Positions 57,660 through 64,000 of a stretch of DNA of 64,000 bases are shown piece after piece. The stretch's first letter is position 1; each line of letters begins with the position of its first letter. The position numbers and the translations under genes were made by a program. The notes under the pieces are model-generated. The model was given only the letters and a program-made list of their open reading frames with translations, was not told where the DNA came from and ran no database searches. Source of the DNA: Pseudomonadaceae bacterium (GTDB lineage Bacteria; Pseudomonadota; Gammaproteobacteria; Pseudomonadales; Pseudomonadaceae); NCBI GenBank assembly GCA_900766265.1, contig CAAFUS010000006.1:1-64000 (forward strand), read 5' to 3'.

Positions 57660-58756
57660 TAGACGCACGCCTCGGCGAGGTGTCGACCGATGTCGTCGAG
57701 GCTGTAGATCGCGTCGCTGAGGTTGGCCTTGACCACCGCCATCGGCATACCGTAGATCACGCAGCTGGCCTCGTCCTGCGCCCAGACCTGGCTGCCGCAC
57801 TGCTTGAGCAGGCGCGCGCCTTCACGCCCATCCGCGCCCATGCCGGTGAGCACGACCGCCAGCACTTTGTCGTTGAACGACTTGGCCGCCGAGCCGAAGG
57901 TGATGTCGACACAGGGCTTGTAGTTCAGACGCTCGTCACCGGGCAGGATGCGGATCGAGCCGCGTCCGTCGATCATCATCTGCTTGCCGCCAGGGGCCAG
58001 CAACGCCAGCCCGGGCCGCAGCAGATCGCCGTCCTCGGCCTCCTTGACCCTGATCCGGCAGAGCTTGTCCAGCCGCTCGGCGAAGGCCTTGGTGAAGGCC
58101 GCCGGCATATGCTGGATCAGCACGATGGGCGTCGGGAAATCGGTGGGCAGCTGGGTCAGGACCCGCTGCAGGGCCACCGGCCCACCGGTGGAGGTACCGA
58201 TGGCGACGAGCTTGTAGTGCTTGCGCTTGGGCGCCGCGCTGACGGCCGGCTGAATGTTACTGGCTTTCGGTGCCGCAGCAGTGGCGCCGCGCAAAGCGGG
58301 AGTCGCGGCGGGAGTCGGCGCCGAGGCACCGGAACCGGAGAAACCGCTGTAGCGTCGGTTGCTCCGCGCGATGGTATGTACCTTCTCGCAGAGCATCTGC
58401 TTGACCTTCTCGGGGTTGCGCGAGATGTCTTCGAAGTTCTTCGGCAGGTAATCGACCGCGCCGGCGTCGAGCGCATCGAGGGTGACCCGGGCGCCTTCGT
58501 GGGTGAGTGAAGAGAACATCAGGACCGGCGTCGGGCAGCGCTGCATGATCTGCCGAACCGCGGTGATGCCGTCCATCATCGGCATCTCGTAGTCCATGGT
58601 GATCACGTCAGGCTTGAGCGCCAGCGCCTGGTCGATCGCCTCGCGGCCATTGGTCGCGGTGCCAACCACCTGGATATTCGTATCGGATGAAAGGATCTCG
58701 GAGACGCGCCGGCGGAAGAAGCCGGAATCGTCTACCACCAGGACCTTGACTGCCAT
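57659..58756 (-). CDS. cheB: chemotaxis protein-glutamate methylesterase CheB
   Basis: A 365-residue receptor-demethylating response regulator. Receiver phospho-acceptor is D55 (VITMDYEMPMMDG). A linker rich in Ala/Pro/Thr precedes the methylesterase domain, with the catalytic Ser in IGTSTGGPVALQ, His in LIQHMPAAFTKAFAERLD and Asp in VVLTGMGADGREGARLL. It lies 49 nt after cheA and overlaps motC by one base. Confidence 0.96.
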   Translation of the reverse strand: MAVKVLVVDDSGFFRRRVSEILSSDTNIQVVGTATNGREAIDQALALKPDVITMDYEMPMMDGITAVRQIMQRCPTPVLMFSSLTHEGARVTLDALDAGAVDYLPKNFEDISRNPEKVKQMLCEKVHTIARSNRRYSGFSGSGASAPTPAATPALRGATAAAPKASNIQPAVSAAPKRKHYKLVAIGTSTGGPVALQRVLTQLPTDFPTPIVLIQHMPAAFTKAFAERLDKLCRIRVKEAEDGDLLRPGLALLAPGGKQMMIDGRGSIRILPGDERLNYKPCVDITFGSAAKSFNDKVLAVVLTGMGADGREGARLLKQCGSQVWAQDEASCVIYGMPMAVVKANLSDAIYSLDDIGRHLAEACV

Positions 58757-58805
58757 TGAATACTCCTAGCGGCGGCGCCCGCCATGCGACCGCCGCCTCG
58801 CTGAA

Positions 58806-61016
58806 TCAGATCTTGCGTGCGTAGCGCTTGAGCATGCTCGGCACGTCGAGAATCAAGGCAATGCGTCCGTCGCCGGTGATGGTCGCGCCGGACATGCCGG
58901 GCGTGCCCTGCAGCATCTTGCCCAGCGGCTTGATGACCACCTCTTCCTGGCCGACCAACTGGTCGACAACGAAGCCGATTCGCTGGTTGCCAATGCTGAG
59001 GATCACCACATGCCCTTCGCGCTGCTCTTCATGTGCCGCGCCCTGCACAAGCCAGCGCTTGAGGTAGAACAGCGGCAGCGCCTTGTCACGCACGATGACC
59101 ACTTCCTGGCCGTCCACCACGTTGGTGCGCGACAGATCCAGATGGAAGATTTCGTTAACGTTAACCAGCGGGAAGGCGAAAGCCTGGTTGCCAAGCATCA
59201 CCATCAGGGTCGGCATGATCGCCAGCGTGAGCGGAACCTTGATCACGATCTTCGATCCGCTGCCCTTGGTGGAGAACACGTTGACCGTGCCGTTGAGCTG
59301 GGAGATCTTGGTCTTGACCACGTCCATGCCTACGCCCCGCCCGGAGACGTCGGAGATCTCGGTCTTGGTCGAGAAGCCCGGCGCGAAGATCAGGTTGTAG
59401 CACTCCAGTTCGCTCAGGCGATCGGCGGCATCCTTGTCCAGCAAGCCCTTCTCGACCGCCTTGGCGCGAAGCACCGCCGCGTCCATGCCCTTGCCGTCAT
59501 CAGTGATCATCAGCAGGATGTGGTCGCCCTCCTGCTCGGCGGAAAGCACCACTCGACCGGTGCGCGGCTTGCCGGCAGCCTCGCGCTCTTCCGGCGACTC
59601 GATACCGTGGTCGACTGCGTTGCGCACCAAGTGCACCAGCGGGTCGGCCAGGGCTTCGACCAGGTTCTTGTCCAGATCGGTTTCCTCACCGACCAATTCC
59701 AGATTGATCTCTTTCTTCAGGTTGCGCGCCAGGTCGCGGACCAGGCGTGGGAAGCGCCCGAAGACCTTCTTGATCGGCTGCATGCGGGTCTTCATGACCG
59801 CGGTCTGCAGGTCGGCAGTCACCACGTCCAGGTTGGACACGGCCTTGGACATCGCCTCGTCGCCGCTGTTGGAGCCCAGGCGTACCAGGCGGTTACGCAC
59901 CAGCACCAGCTCGCCGACCATGTTCATGATTTCGTCGAGACGCGCGGTGTCGACCCGAACGGTCGTCTCCGCCTCGCTGGCCGCGGCCGGTTTGTCGACC
60001 GGCGCGGCTACTTGGCGCTTGGGCGCTTCGGCAACTACCGCCGCCTTGGCCGACGCAGCGGCCGCCACCGGAGCAGCTGCAGCGGCAGGCTTCGGCGCAG
60101 CGGTCGGTACGCTGGGCGCCGCCGCGGCGGGCTCGGAGAACTTGCCCTTGCCATGCAGCTGGTCGAGCAGCGCCTCGAATTCGTCGTCGGTGATCTCGTC
60201 GCCCGAAGCCGCGGCGGGCGCGGCAGCAGCCGGCGCTTCCACGGCCGCGGCAACCACGGCCGGCTCGAACTTGCCCTTGCCGTGCAACTGGTCGAGCAGC
60301 GCTTCGAACTCGTCGTCGCTGATCTCGTCGCTCTGCGGAGCCTCGGCCGACGCGGTCGGCGCTACAGGCGCCTGAGCGGCGGGTGCTGCGGAAAACTGCC
60401 CCTTGCCGTGCAACTGGTCGAGCAGGGATTCGAATTCGTCGTCGGTGATTTCATCCGAGGCCGCTCCTGTCGCTACCGGTTCGGTAGCCGGGTCAGGCTG
60501 GCCCAGCGCGTCGAGCATCTGCTCGAATTCTTCCTCGGTAATGTCGCCGGAAGCAGGCTGCGCAGCAGCCGGTGCGGCCGCGGCTGGCGCCAGTGCAACA
60601 GGCGCGGCCACCGGTGCGCCATCCGACGACGGTTCGGCCAGCCGTGCGAGGGCTGCGAGCAGCTCGGGTGAGGCAGGCGTCATGTCGGTCCGCTCGCGGA
60701 CCTGCCCGAACATTTCATTGACGGCGTCCAGTGCCTGGAGCACGACGTCCATCAATTCGGAGTCAACGCGACGCTCGCCCTTGCGCAGGATGTCGAACAC
60801 GTTTTCGGCGATGTGGCAGCACTCCACCAGCTCGTTGAGCTGGAGAAAGCCTGCGCCGCCCTTCACCGTATGGAAACCGCGAAAGATGGCATTGAGCAGT
60901 GCCGTGTCGTCAGGGCTGCTTTCCAGCTCTACCAACTGTTCGGATAACAGCTCAAGAATCTCGCCAGCCTCAACTAGGAAATCCTGGAGGATTTCTTCAT
61001 CGGCGTCGAAGCTCAT
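58806..61016 (-). CDS. cheA: chemotaxis histidine kinase CheA
   Basis: A 736-residue CheA. The P1/Hpt domain has phosphorylated His49 (GFHTVKGGAGFL). Residues 106-350 are Ala/Pro-rich and contain no folded P2 CheY-binding domain; instead four acidic motifs occur at 158-172, 188-207, 230-249 and 273-292 (three share LLDQLHGKG). Dimerisation P3 starts near 350, and the P4 kinase has HLVRNAVDHGIESPEERE, DDGKGMD and GRGVGMDVVKTKI. A P5 CheW-like domain ends the protein. It phosphorylates CheY and CheB. Confidence 0.96.
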   Translation of the reverse strand: MSFDADEEILQDFLVEAGEILELLSEQLVELESSPDDTALLNAIFRGFHTVKGGAGFLQLNELVECCHIAENVFDILRKGERRVDSELMDVVLQALDAVNEMFGQVRERTDMTPASPELLAALARLAEPSSDGAPVAAPVALAPAAAAPAAAQPASGDITEEEFEQMLDALGQPDPATEPVATGAASDEITDDEFESLLDQLHGKGQFSAAPAAQAPVAPTASAEAPQSDEISDDEFEALLDQLHGKGKFEPAVVAAAVEAPAAAAPAAASGDEITDDEFEALLDQLHGKGKFSEPAAAAPSVPTAAPKPAAAAAPVAAAASAKAAVVAEAPKRQVAAPVDKPAAASEAETTVRVDTARLDEIMNMVGELVLVRNRLVRLGSNSGDEAMSKAVSNLDVVTADLQTAVMKTRMQPIKKVFGRFPRLVRDLARNLKKEINLELVGEETDLDKNLVEALADPLVHLVRNAVDHGIESPEEREAAGKPRTGRVVLSAEQEGDHILLMITDDGKGMDAAVLRAKAVEKGLLDKDAADRLSELECYNLIFAPGFSTKTEISDVSGRGVGMDVVKTKISQLNGTVNVFSTKGSGSKIVIKVPLTLAIMPTLMVMLGNQAFAFPLVNVNEIFHLDLSRTNVVDGQEVVIVRDKALPLFYLKRWLVQGAAHEEQREGHVVILSIGNQRIGFVVDQLVGQEEVVIKPLGKMLQGTPGMSGATITGDGRIALILDVPSMLKRYARKI
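60141..60545 (-). repeat. four-copy acidic repeat region inside cheA
   Basis: DNA encoding CheA residues 158-292 holds four copies of a motif of the form [IT]-[TS]-[DE]-[DE]-E-F-E-x-[LM]-L-D-x-L. The last three extend to HGKG and are about 42 codons apart. Their nucleotide sequences are near-identical (visible as repeated AGCTGGTCGAGCAG on the plus strand), which indicates recent duplication or conversion and a risk of copy-number variation. Confidence 0.85.
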
Positions 61017-61028
61017 ATTGGCATACCC

Positions 61029-61817
61029 CTAGAATCCAAGACTGGAAAGCAGATCGTCGACATCGTCCTGACCGGATACGACATCGTCACGCTTATCGGC
61101 ATGAATCTGCGGACCTTCACCTTTGGAAGGACCTTTTTGTAGTTCTTGCTCTTTTTTGATCTGTTCATGGTCATGCGTCACGTTGGTGAAGCGGTCGACC
61201 TGGCTGGCCATGAGCACCAGCTTGACCAGGTTCCCCTCGACTTCGGTCACCAGTTGGGTAACGCGCTTGATCACCTGCCCGGTCAGGTCCTGATAATCCT
61301 GCGCCAGCATGATGTCGTTCAGGTGAGAAGACAGTTTCTGCGTGTCGCGCTCGCTGCGCGCCAGGTAAAGCTCGATGCGCTTGGCCAGCTCGCGGAACGA
61401 TTCCAGGCCGATCTCGCGGCGCAGCAGCTTTCCCCATTCGGCACTGAGCACCTTGGCTTCGTCGTTCAGGTCGTTGACCAACGGCGCGCATTCCTCCACC
61501 AGATCCATGGTCCGGTTGGCGGCGCGCTCGGTCATCTGGACGACATAGGAAAGCCGCTCGGTGGCATCGGAAATCTGCGATACCTCCGTCGCGTGCGGAG
61601 TCCTAGGATCGATCTGGAGATTGACGATGGCGGTGTGCAGTTCACGGGTCAGCTTGCCGACCTCTCGGTAAAGGCCGTTGTCGTGAACCTGTGCCATCGC
61701 GTGAATCAGTTGCGCCGCATCGCTGAACTGGCCTTTTTCCAAATGTTCCGTCAGCTCGCGGGCATGGTTTTTCAGGGTCGACTCGAGGTCACCTGGTTGT
61801 GGATCGATTTGCGCCAT
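61029..61817 (-). CDS. cheZ: chemotaxis CheY-phosphate phosphatase CheZ
   Basis: A 262-residue, all-helical phosphatase. The catalytic Gln lies in DIMLAQDYQDLTGQVIKRVTQLV, and the C-terminal CheY-binding peptide is QDDVDDLLSSLGF, preceded by a flexible linker (PSKGEGPQIHADKRDD). It dephosphorylates CheY-P and ends the motor signal. Length is the same as in P. aeruginosa. It begins 19 nt after the cheY stop and is 12 nt before cheA. Confidence 0.96.
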   Translation of the reverse strand: MAQIDPQPGDLESTLKNHARELTEHLEKGQFSDAAQLIHAMAQVHDNGLYREVGKLTRELHTAIVNLQIDPRTPHATEVSQISDATERLSYVVQMTERAANRTMDLVEECAPLVNDLNDEAKVLSAEWGKLLRREIGLESFRELAKRIELYLARSERDTQKLSSHLNDIMLAQDYQDLTGQVIKRVTQLVTEVEGNLVKLVLMASQVDRFTNVTHDHEQIKKEQELQKGPSKGEGPQIHADKRDDVVSGQDDVDDLLSSLGF

Positions 61818-61836
61818 AGTGCCCTCGCGGCATACA

Positions 61837-62211
61837 TCAGCCGTTAACCCGCTCGAAGATCTTCTCGATCTTTTCTTTCAATACCTGAGCCGTGAACGGC
61901 TTGACCACGTAACCGTTCACACCGGCCTGGGCGGCCTCGATGATCTGGTCGCGTTTGGCTTCGGCAGTCACCATCAGCACCGGCAGGTGCTTGAGGCGAT
62001 CATCGGCGCGAACGGCGCGCAGCAGGTCGATACCGGTCATGCCGGGCATGTTCCAGTCGGTCACGAGAAAATCGAAACTCCCGCTCTGCAGCATCGGCAG
62101 CGCGGTGGTACCGTCATCCGCTTCGGCGGTATTGGTGAAACCAAGATCACGCAAGAGATTCTTGATGATCCGTCTCATCGTCGAGAAATCATCGACGATG
62201 AGGATTTTCAT
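61837..62211 (-). CDS. cheY: chemotaxis response regulator CheY
   Basis: A 124-residue single receiver domain, MKILIVDDFSTMRRIIKNLL. It has acidic D7/D8, phospho-acceptor D52 (LVTDWNMPGMTG), the switch Thr in VLMVTAEAKRDQI and Lys in GYVVKPFTAQ. When phosphorylated it binds FliM to change rotation. Start at 62211; an upstream in-frame codon would add 11 residues not found in CheY. Confidence 0.97.
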   Translation of the reverse strand: MKILIVDDFSTMRRIIKNLLRDLGFTNTAEADDGTTALPMLQSGSFDFLVTDWNMPGMTGIDLLRAVRADDRLKHLPVLMVTAEAKRDQIIEAAQAGVNGYVVKPFTAQVLKEKIEKIFERVNG

Positions 62212-62284
62212 GTTCTTGTCCAAGTCGACCTCCGTAAGTCCCAAAATGCCTTAGCAGCTGAGCACGTCATCCATCGAGAACCGA

Positions 62285-63031
62285 TCAGCGTGCGCGCCAT
62301 TCGCCGAGGCGAGCACGCAAGCGGGCGGCACATTGACTGTGCAGCTGACTCACCCGCGATTCGCTGACACCGAGCACCTGCCCAATTTCCTTCAGATTCA
62401 GCTCTTCGTCGTAGTACAGCGACAACACCAGTTTTTCGCGCTCGGGAAGATTGGCGATTGCCTCGGCCAGCGCCTGCTGGAAGCGCTCGTCTTCAAGGTC
62501 GCGAAAAGGCTCGGGGTGGGCGCTGCTGGCGTCTTCGTTCAGTTCGCCGTGTTCGCCCTCCTGAAGCAGGTCATCGAAGCTGAACAGGCGGCTGCCCAAA
62601 GTGTCGCCAAGGATGCCGTAGTACTCATCGAGACTCAATTTAAGTTCGGCAGCAACTTCGTGATCTTTAGCGTCACGTCCAGTTTTCGCTTCGATCGTGC
62701 GAATCGCGTCGCTGACCATGCGTGAATTACGGTGTACCGAACGTGGCGCCCAATCGCCCTTGCGCACTTCATCGAGCATGGCGCCGCGTATTCGAATCCC
62801 TGCATAGGTCTCGAAACTGGCGCCCTTCCCGGCGTCGTATTTCTTGGATGCCTCGAGCAGACCGATCATGCCGGCCTGCATCAGATCGTCGACCTGAACG
62901 CTGGCCGGCAGACGCGCCAGCAGGTGATAGGCGATGCGCTTGACCAGGGGGGCATACTGCTCGATCAGCTGGTACTGCGAGTCCTTCGCTTGTGCCTTGT
63001 TTTCATACATACGAAGTCCGGCTGCTGTCAT
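62285..63031 (-). CDS. fliA: flagellar sigma factor FliA (sigma-28)
   Basis: A 248-residue sigma-70-family factor. Region 2 is LVKRIAYHLLARLPASVQVDDLMQAGMIGLLEASKKYDAGKGASFETYAGIRIRGAMLDEVR. Region 3 follows (HEVAAELKLSLDEYYGIL), then region 4 with LNLKEIGQVLGVSESRVSQLHSQC. It directs late flagellin and chemotaxis genes and is held by FlgM. The ATG overlaps the fleN stop by 4 nt. Confidence 0.97.
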   Translation of the reverse strand: MTAAGLRMYENKAQAKDSQYQLIEQYAPLVKRIAYHLLARLPASVQVDDLMQAGMIGLLEASKKYDAGKGASFETYAGIRIRGAMLDEVRKGDWAPRSVHRNSRMVSDAIRTIEAKTGRDAKDHEVAAELKLSLDEYYGILGDTLGSRLFSFDDLLQEGEHGELNEDASSAHPEPFRDLEDERFQQALAEAIANLPEREKLVLSLYYDEELNLKEIGQVLGVSESRVSQLHSQCAARLRARLGEWRAR

Positions 63032-63855
63032 ACGGAGTTATCTGCGGTTGGTCGAACGAGGCGTTCCACGAAGAACTCGAGGTGGCCGCGCGGGTTTGCC
63101 GGCAGCGGCCAGGTATCGACCTTCTGCGCGATGGCCTTGAAGGCCAGCGAGCACTTGGAACGGGGATAGGCTTCATAAACGGCGCGCTGCTTCTGTACGG
63201 CCTTGCGCACCGTCTCGTCGTACGGCACGGCGCCTACGTACTGCAGGGCCACGTCGAGGAAACGCTCGGTCACCTTGGTGAGTTTGGCAAACAGGTTGCG
63301 CCCTTCCTGGGGGGTGTGGGCCATGTTGGCCAGTACACGGAACCGGCTCATGCCGTAATCCCGGTTGAGCAGCTTGATCAGGGCGTAGGCGTCGGTGATC
63401 GATGTCGGCTCGTCGGTCACCACCAGCAGCACTTCCTGGGCGGCGCGAACGAAACTCACCACCGAGTCGCCGATGCCCGCCGCGGTGTCGACGATCAGCA
63501 CGTCGAGGTTCTCGCTGATGTCGCTGAACGCCTGGATCAGGCCGGCGTGCTGCATGGGCGACAGCTGCACCATGCTCTGCGTACCCGACGCGGCGGGAAC
63601 GATGCGGATACCACCGGGCCCCTGCAGGATGACGTCGCGCAGATCGCACTCGCCTTCGATCACGTCGGCCAGGGTGCGCTTGGCGCTGAGCCCGAGCAGG
63701 ACGTCGACGTTGGCAAGCCCGAGGTCGGCGTCGAGCAGCATCACCCGGCGACCGAGGTCGGCCAGGGCCAGCGCCAGATTGACCGACACATTGGTCTTGC
63801 CGACGCCACCCTTGCCGCCGGTCACCGCAATCACCTGTACGGGATGCATACCCAT
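63028..63855 (-). CDS. fleN: flagellar number regulator FleN (MinD/FlhG family)
   Basis: A 275-residue MinD-like ATPase with a deviant Walker A GGKGGVGKTNVSVNLALALADLG, Walker A' MLLDADLGLANVDVLLGL and switch II LDVLIVDTAAGIGDSVVSFV. In P. aeruginosa FleN binds FleQ and restrains it, keeping a single polar flagellum; fleQ is at 41121-42593 here. An in-frame Met (MHPVQVIAVT) two codons in is an alternative start. Confidence 0.95.
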   Translation of the reverse strand: MGMHPVQVIAVTGGKGGVGKTNVSVNLALALADLGRRVMLLDADLGLANVDVLLGLSAKRTLADVIEGECDLRDVILQGPGGIRIVPAASGTQSMVQLSPMQHAGLIQAFSDISENLDVLIVDTAAGIGDSVVSFVRAAQEVLLVVTDEPTSITDAYALIKLLNRDYGMSRFRVLANMAHTPQEGRNLFAKLTKVTERFLDVALQYVGAVPYDETVRKAVQKQRAVYEAYPRSKCSLAFKAIAQKVDTWPLPANPRGHLEFFVERLVRPTADNSV

Positions 63856-63895
63856 TTAATTAAACACCTTTGTCTCGCTGAGGCCTTTGGGCCAT

Positions 63896-63930
63896 AGATG
63901 CGTCCCGCAGGACGCGTCTGTTTTTTGTCT
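63896..63930 (+). terminator. intrinsic terminator facing antisense to flhF, between fleN and flhF
   Basis: AGATGCGTCC (63896-63905) pairs with GGACGCGTCT (63910-63919), 10 bp with one G.T, loop CGCA. On the plus strand it is followed by GTTTTTTGTCT. It therefore terminates plus-strand transcription, that is, antisense to the operon. A smaller dyad GGCC-TTT-GGGCC lies just beside it at 63882-63893. Confidence 0.65.
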
Positions 63931-63948
63931 GGCCGGTGCGGGCAACGT

Positions 63949-64000
63949 TCACCCGACCCGACGCGAAGAGTCGTTGTACAGCCCTGCGAACATATCAGCC
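63949..64000 (-). CDS. flhF: flagellar GTPase FlhF, last 16 codons
   Basis: Reading the minus strand from the window edge gives the C-terminal end ADMFAGLYNDSSRRVG followed by TGA at 63951-63949. Position immediately upstream of fleN, as in all polar-flagellate pseudomonads, and the AD.FA.LY tail identify FlhF, the SRP-like GTPase that sets the flagellar pole. Only the 3' end is in the window. Confidence 0.8.
   Translation of the reverse strand, partial: ADMFAGLYNDSSRRVG

Noticed and set aside
60141..60545. CRISPR-like spaced repeats
   Set aside because: The repeats are in-frame coding units with low-complexity Ala/Pro linkers, and no cas gene is present.
59010..60671. Long open frame antisense to cheA (553 codons)
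   Set aside because: Composition reflects the reverse complement of cheA; its repeats are the mirror of the CheA motifs.

Overview
The window reads as chromosome of a high-GC gammaproteobacterium in the Pseudomonas lineage. FixNOQP-type oxidase genes, an Anr/Fnr regulator, FleQ/FleS/FleR, MotCD and a polar CheA/CheB/CheZ/CheY cluster with ParA-type proteins are typical of that group. Gene order is block-wise that of P. aeruginosa, but the blocks are joined differently, which best fits the P. stutzeri group (Stutzerimonas). The species call is inference. I recognise no tRNA, rRNA, insertion sequence, prophage or CRISPR. Coding density is very high and no gene-free stretch exceeds 300 bases.

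Region 1 (1-11600) is a microaerobic respiration block. It holds the end of a cbb3 oxidase operon (ccoO', ccoQ, ccoP), the assembly genes ccoG-ccoH-ccoI-ccoS and a SafE-like membrane protein. After nadE on the other strand come anaerobic hemN with an Anr box, the Fnr-type regulator itself, apt and a Sco copper chaperone. Region 2 (11600-20950) holds a four-gene NitT/TauT-type ABC operon, then recR, ybaB, dnaX and pdxB, and a MATE transporter. Region 3 (20950-36650) is mixed housekeeping: a TauE/SafE permease with a divergent LysR regulator, an RraB-like protein, speE, an AlkA-type glycosylase, a histidine phosphatase, two PLDc_N mini-proteins, a methionine-salvage operon (MFS, mtnB, mtnD, mtnC), aroC, a hydrolase, prmB, an isochorismatase-like hydrolase, an Smr protein, folE and a GST.

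Region 4 (36650-43700) has an aminotransferase/MarR divergent pair and a small flagellar regulatory island (fliT-like, fleQ, fleS, fleR) detached from the structural flagellar genes. Region 5 (43700-50700) is a complete nine-gene cytochrome c maturation operon, ccmABCDEFGHI, on the minus strand, including a 58-residue ccmD. It supplies the covalent haem needed by the CcoO and CcoP cytochromes of region 1. Region 6 (50800-64000) is motility and chemotaxis. fliK and an FlhB C-terminal paralogue are on the plus strand. On the minus strand lies a long operon read flhF'-fleN-fliA-cheY-cheZ-cheA-cheB-motC-motD-parC-parP-cheW-DUF2802, followed by a separate rhodanese gene.

The most interesting signals are: four acidic repeats in CheA where a P2 domain would be expected, resembling the CheY-binding tail of CheZ; a triple GGTTAT motif and an 11-bp intercistronic hairpin in the ABC operon; a probably leaderless marR with an operator-like palindrome over its -35; a terminator facing the wrong way between flhF and fleN; and a dispersed-repeat-like inverted repeat between ybaB and recR.
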